Assembly: GCF_905220415.1 (NCBI RefSeq)
Contig: NC_059542.1
Coordinates: 5,332,001 to 5,396,000 of the forward strand
Direction: 5' to 3'
Source of the DNA: Colias croceus
Taxonomy: Eukaryota; Arthropoda; Insecta; Lepidoptera; Pieridae
DNA length: 64,000 bases
Positions 62,698 to 64,000 of this stretch are shown here, in pieces (position 1 is the stretch's first letter; the number at the start of each line of letters is the position of its first letter). A model generated the notes under the pieces. The model was not told the DNA's origin and did no database searches. It saw only the letters and a list, made by a program, of their open reading frames with translations. The translations under genes and the position numbers were made by a program.

Positions 62698-63303
62698 GGG
62701 CCTTAGCCAAACGGCAAAACGCCAAGGAATAGAATACGCTATCGATAGAAATTGACATAAGCGTATGATGTTTTGCATAAGGATTCGGTCACCCTACCAA
62801 CGACAACGACGACCACGAACAAAATTTTCATCCAGTCGCAATTAAATAAAATTGTGCAAAACACAACTAAAAATGAAATTTAAGAATTTCCTGTCGTATT
62901 GGTGTTTGGAAAAAAAAAATTTTGAGATCAATGGATAAACAGGTTTTTCATAGAAACGGTGGCTCCTAGAAAAAAATGTATTTAACCTTTTTTATAGATA
63001 ATTAGATTATATACAATTTTGGTTCAGGTGATTGTATGATAAACTTACCGTCTCGGCGAAAATCGCAAAAAACCCTATTTCTTTTTATTAATTGACCTCG
63101 AATTTTTTTATTCCGGAGTACCAGAATGACGGGAGATTTTAATATTGATTTTGAACAAATTTCGGCAAGATTGGAACTTTGGTCGTGGTCGTCTGCGTCG
63201 TTGGTAGTGTGATCGAACCATTACCAAAATGTCATGAGCTTATGTCAATAATTAGCGTTAGCAGTTTCTATTCCATGGCGTTACGTACGTTTGTCTAAGG
63301 CCC
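62698..63303. mobile_element. Long-TIR foldback element upstream of synapsin
   Basis: 606 bp. The ends GGGCCTTAG and CTAAGGCCC begin imperfect inverted repeats of about 125 bp (CAAACG, GGAATAGAA, ATTGACATAAGC, CTACCAACGAC, GACGACCACGA recur inverted). Flanked by CAA on both sides (62695-62697, 63304-63306), a possible 3-bp duplication. No coding capacity. Confidence 0.82.
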
Positions 63304-63576
63304 CAAGTAGCAAATTGCTTATTAGAAGTAAAGTGCGAGCTTTTATATTCGTTAGCTGCTCGTTGGTAGCCGGGTCAGCTAATTTAGCTCTCTTGAATGT
63401 TATATTCGTAACTAAGTTTCTACTACATTTAAACTAGGTAGGTAATATAATTACCTAAACTATGAAATAATGTTTAAAACTATGCTACGTTTAGAAAAAC
63501 AAATTGAGTTTATAATCTGTTTCCGTTAAGACTACTTTTATTTGTATGAGATGCGCATTTTTAGAAAATATTAGAA

Positions 63577-63748
63577 ACTAGCGGTTCGCGCCGGCTTCAC
63601 CCATGGTACATTTTTACGTTATCTCTCCATATGAACCATCCTCTTACTTTAAGAAATGTAATAAAAAAAGAATTAACGAAATCGGTTCAGTTGTTCTCGA
63701 GTTATGCGCTTACCAACACATTTTGCGATTCATTTTTATATTAAAAGA
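63577..63748 (+). repeat. Dispersed tail repeat, diverged copy
   Basis: Begins ACTAGCGGTTCGCGCCGGCT and includes GAAATCGGTTCAGTTGTTCT and CGAGTTATGCGC, a diverged reverse version of the 21236/48639 repeat. Right edge approximate. Confidence 0.7.
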
Positions 63749-64000
63749 TCTAAAGAAACAACGCAGCAAAGACATATAGTACAATATAGACATACATTAT
63801 AGGTATTTTTGCAAGTAAGTAATTTTTTTTCAGTATCGATGTAGAATGTAGAGTTATTCAAAATATTCATAATGTAGAGTTTTTAATTTCAAACAATTTC
63901 AATGTAGACATAGTATTCAATAAAATCATTGTAAAGGTATGGGTAAAGTGTAGGTTAAATCGTCGTTTAAAAAATAGACAATTGACATACAGTCCCAGAA

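Overview
This is a lepidopteran (moth or butterfly) nuclear genome window. It is AT-rich, has large introns with GT/AG boundaries, and carries short dispersed repeats of a kind common in Lepidoptera, such as the tail ending in CGAAGCCGGGGCGGACCGCTAGT. Bacterial-style ORF calling is misleading here: nearly all long ORFs are shadows or repeat-derived, and the real genes are assembled from short spliced exons.

Three protein genes can be built with every splice phase consistent. (1) Plus strand, about 638-3441: a small PIERCE1/C9orf116-like axonemal protein with a tandemly duplicated, mutually exclusive last exon. (2) Minus strand, 57593 down to 5849: the neuronal gene synapsin, 13 coding exons joining to exactly 591 codons, probably started at a CUG and with a probable 5' untranslated exon near 62.4-62.6 kb. 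(3) Plus strand, 43744-47419: Timp, 6 coding exons, 202 aa with 12 cysteines, lying wholly inside the 37.6-kb seventh synapsin intron. The synapsin-TIMP nesting is the arrangement known from flies and vertebrates.

The non-coding part is mostly synapsin intron. It carries several foldback (MITE-like) elements with clear terminal inverted repeats (8.7, 13.7, 19.8, 29.0, 34.6 and 62.7 kb), seven dispersed tail-type repeats, two adjacent pre-miRNA-sized hairpins (51540-51676), and a GC-rich nested hairpin between the first two genes (3842-3970).

The most unusual structure is in synapsin intron 1 (53875-57260). It is an array of 310-bp units, each holding a tRNA-like gene with A box, B box and a T6 terminator. 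The array is split into a minus-oriented arm (4 copies) and a plus-oriented arm (7 copies plus one partial), almost sequence-identical, and flanked by a perfect 12-bp direct repeat.

Functionally, synapsin (synaptic vesicle ATP-grasp phosphoprotein) and Timp (secreted metalloproteinase inhibitor) are linked by ancient nesting, not by pathway. The PIERCE-like protein should belong to motile axonemes (sperm flagella in insects) and converges on the 3' end of synapsin.
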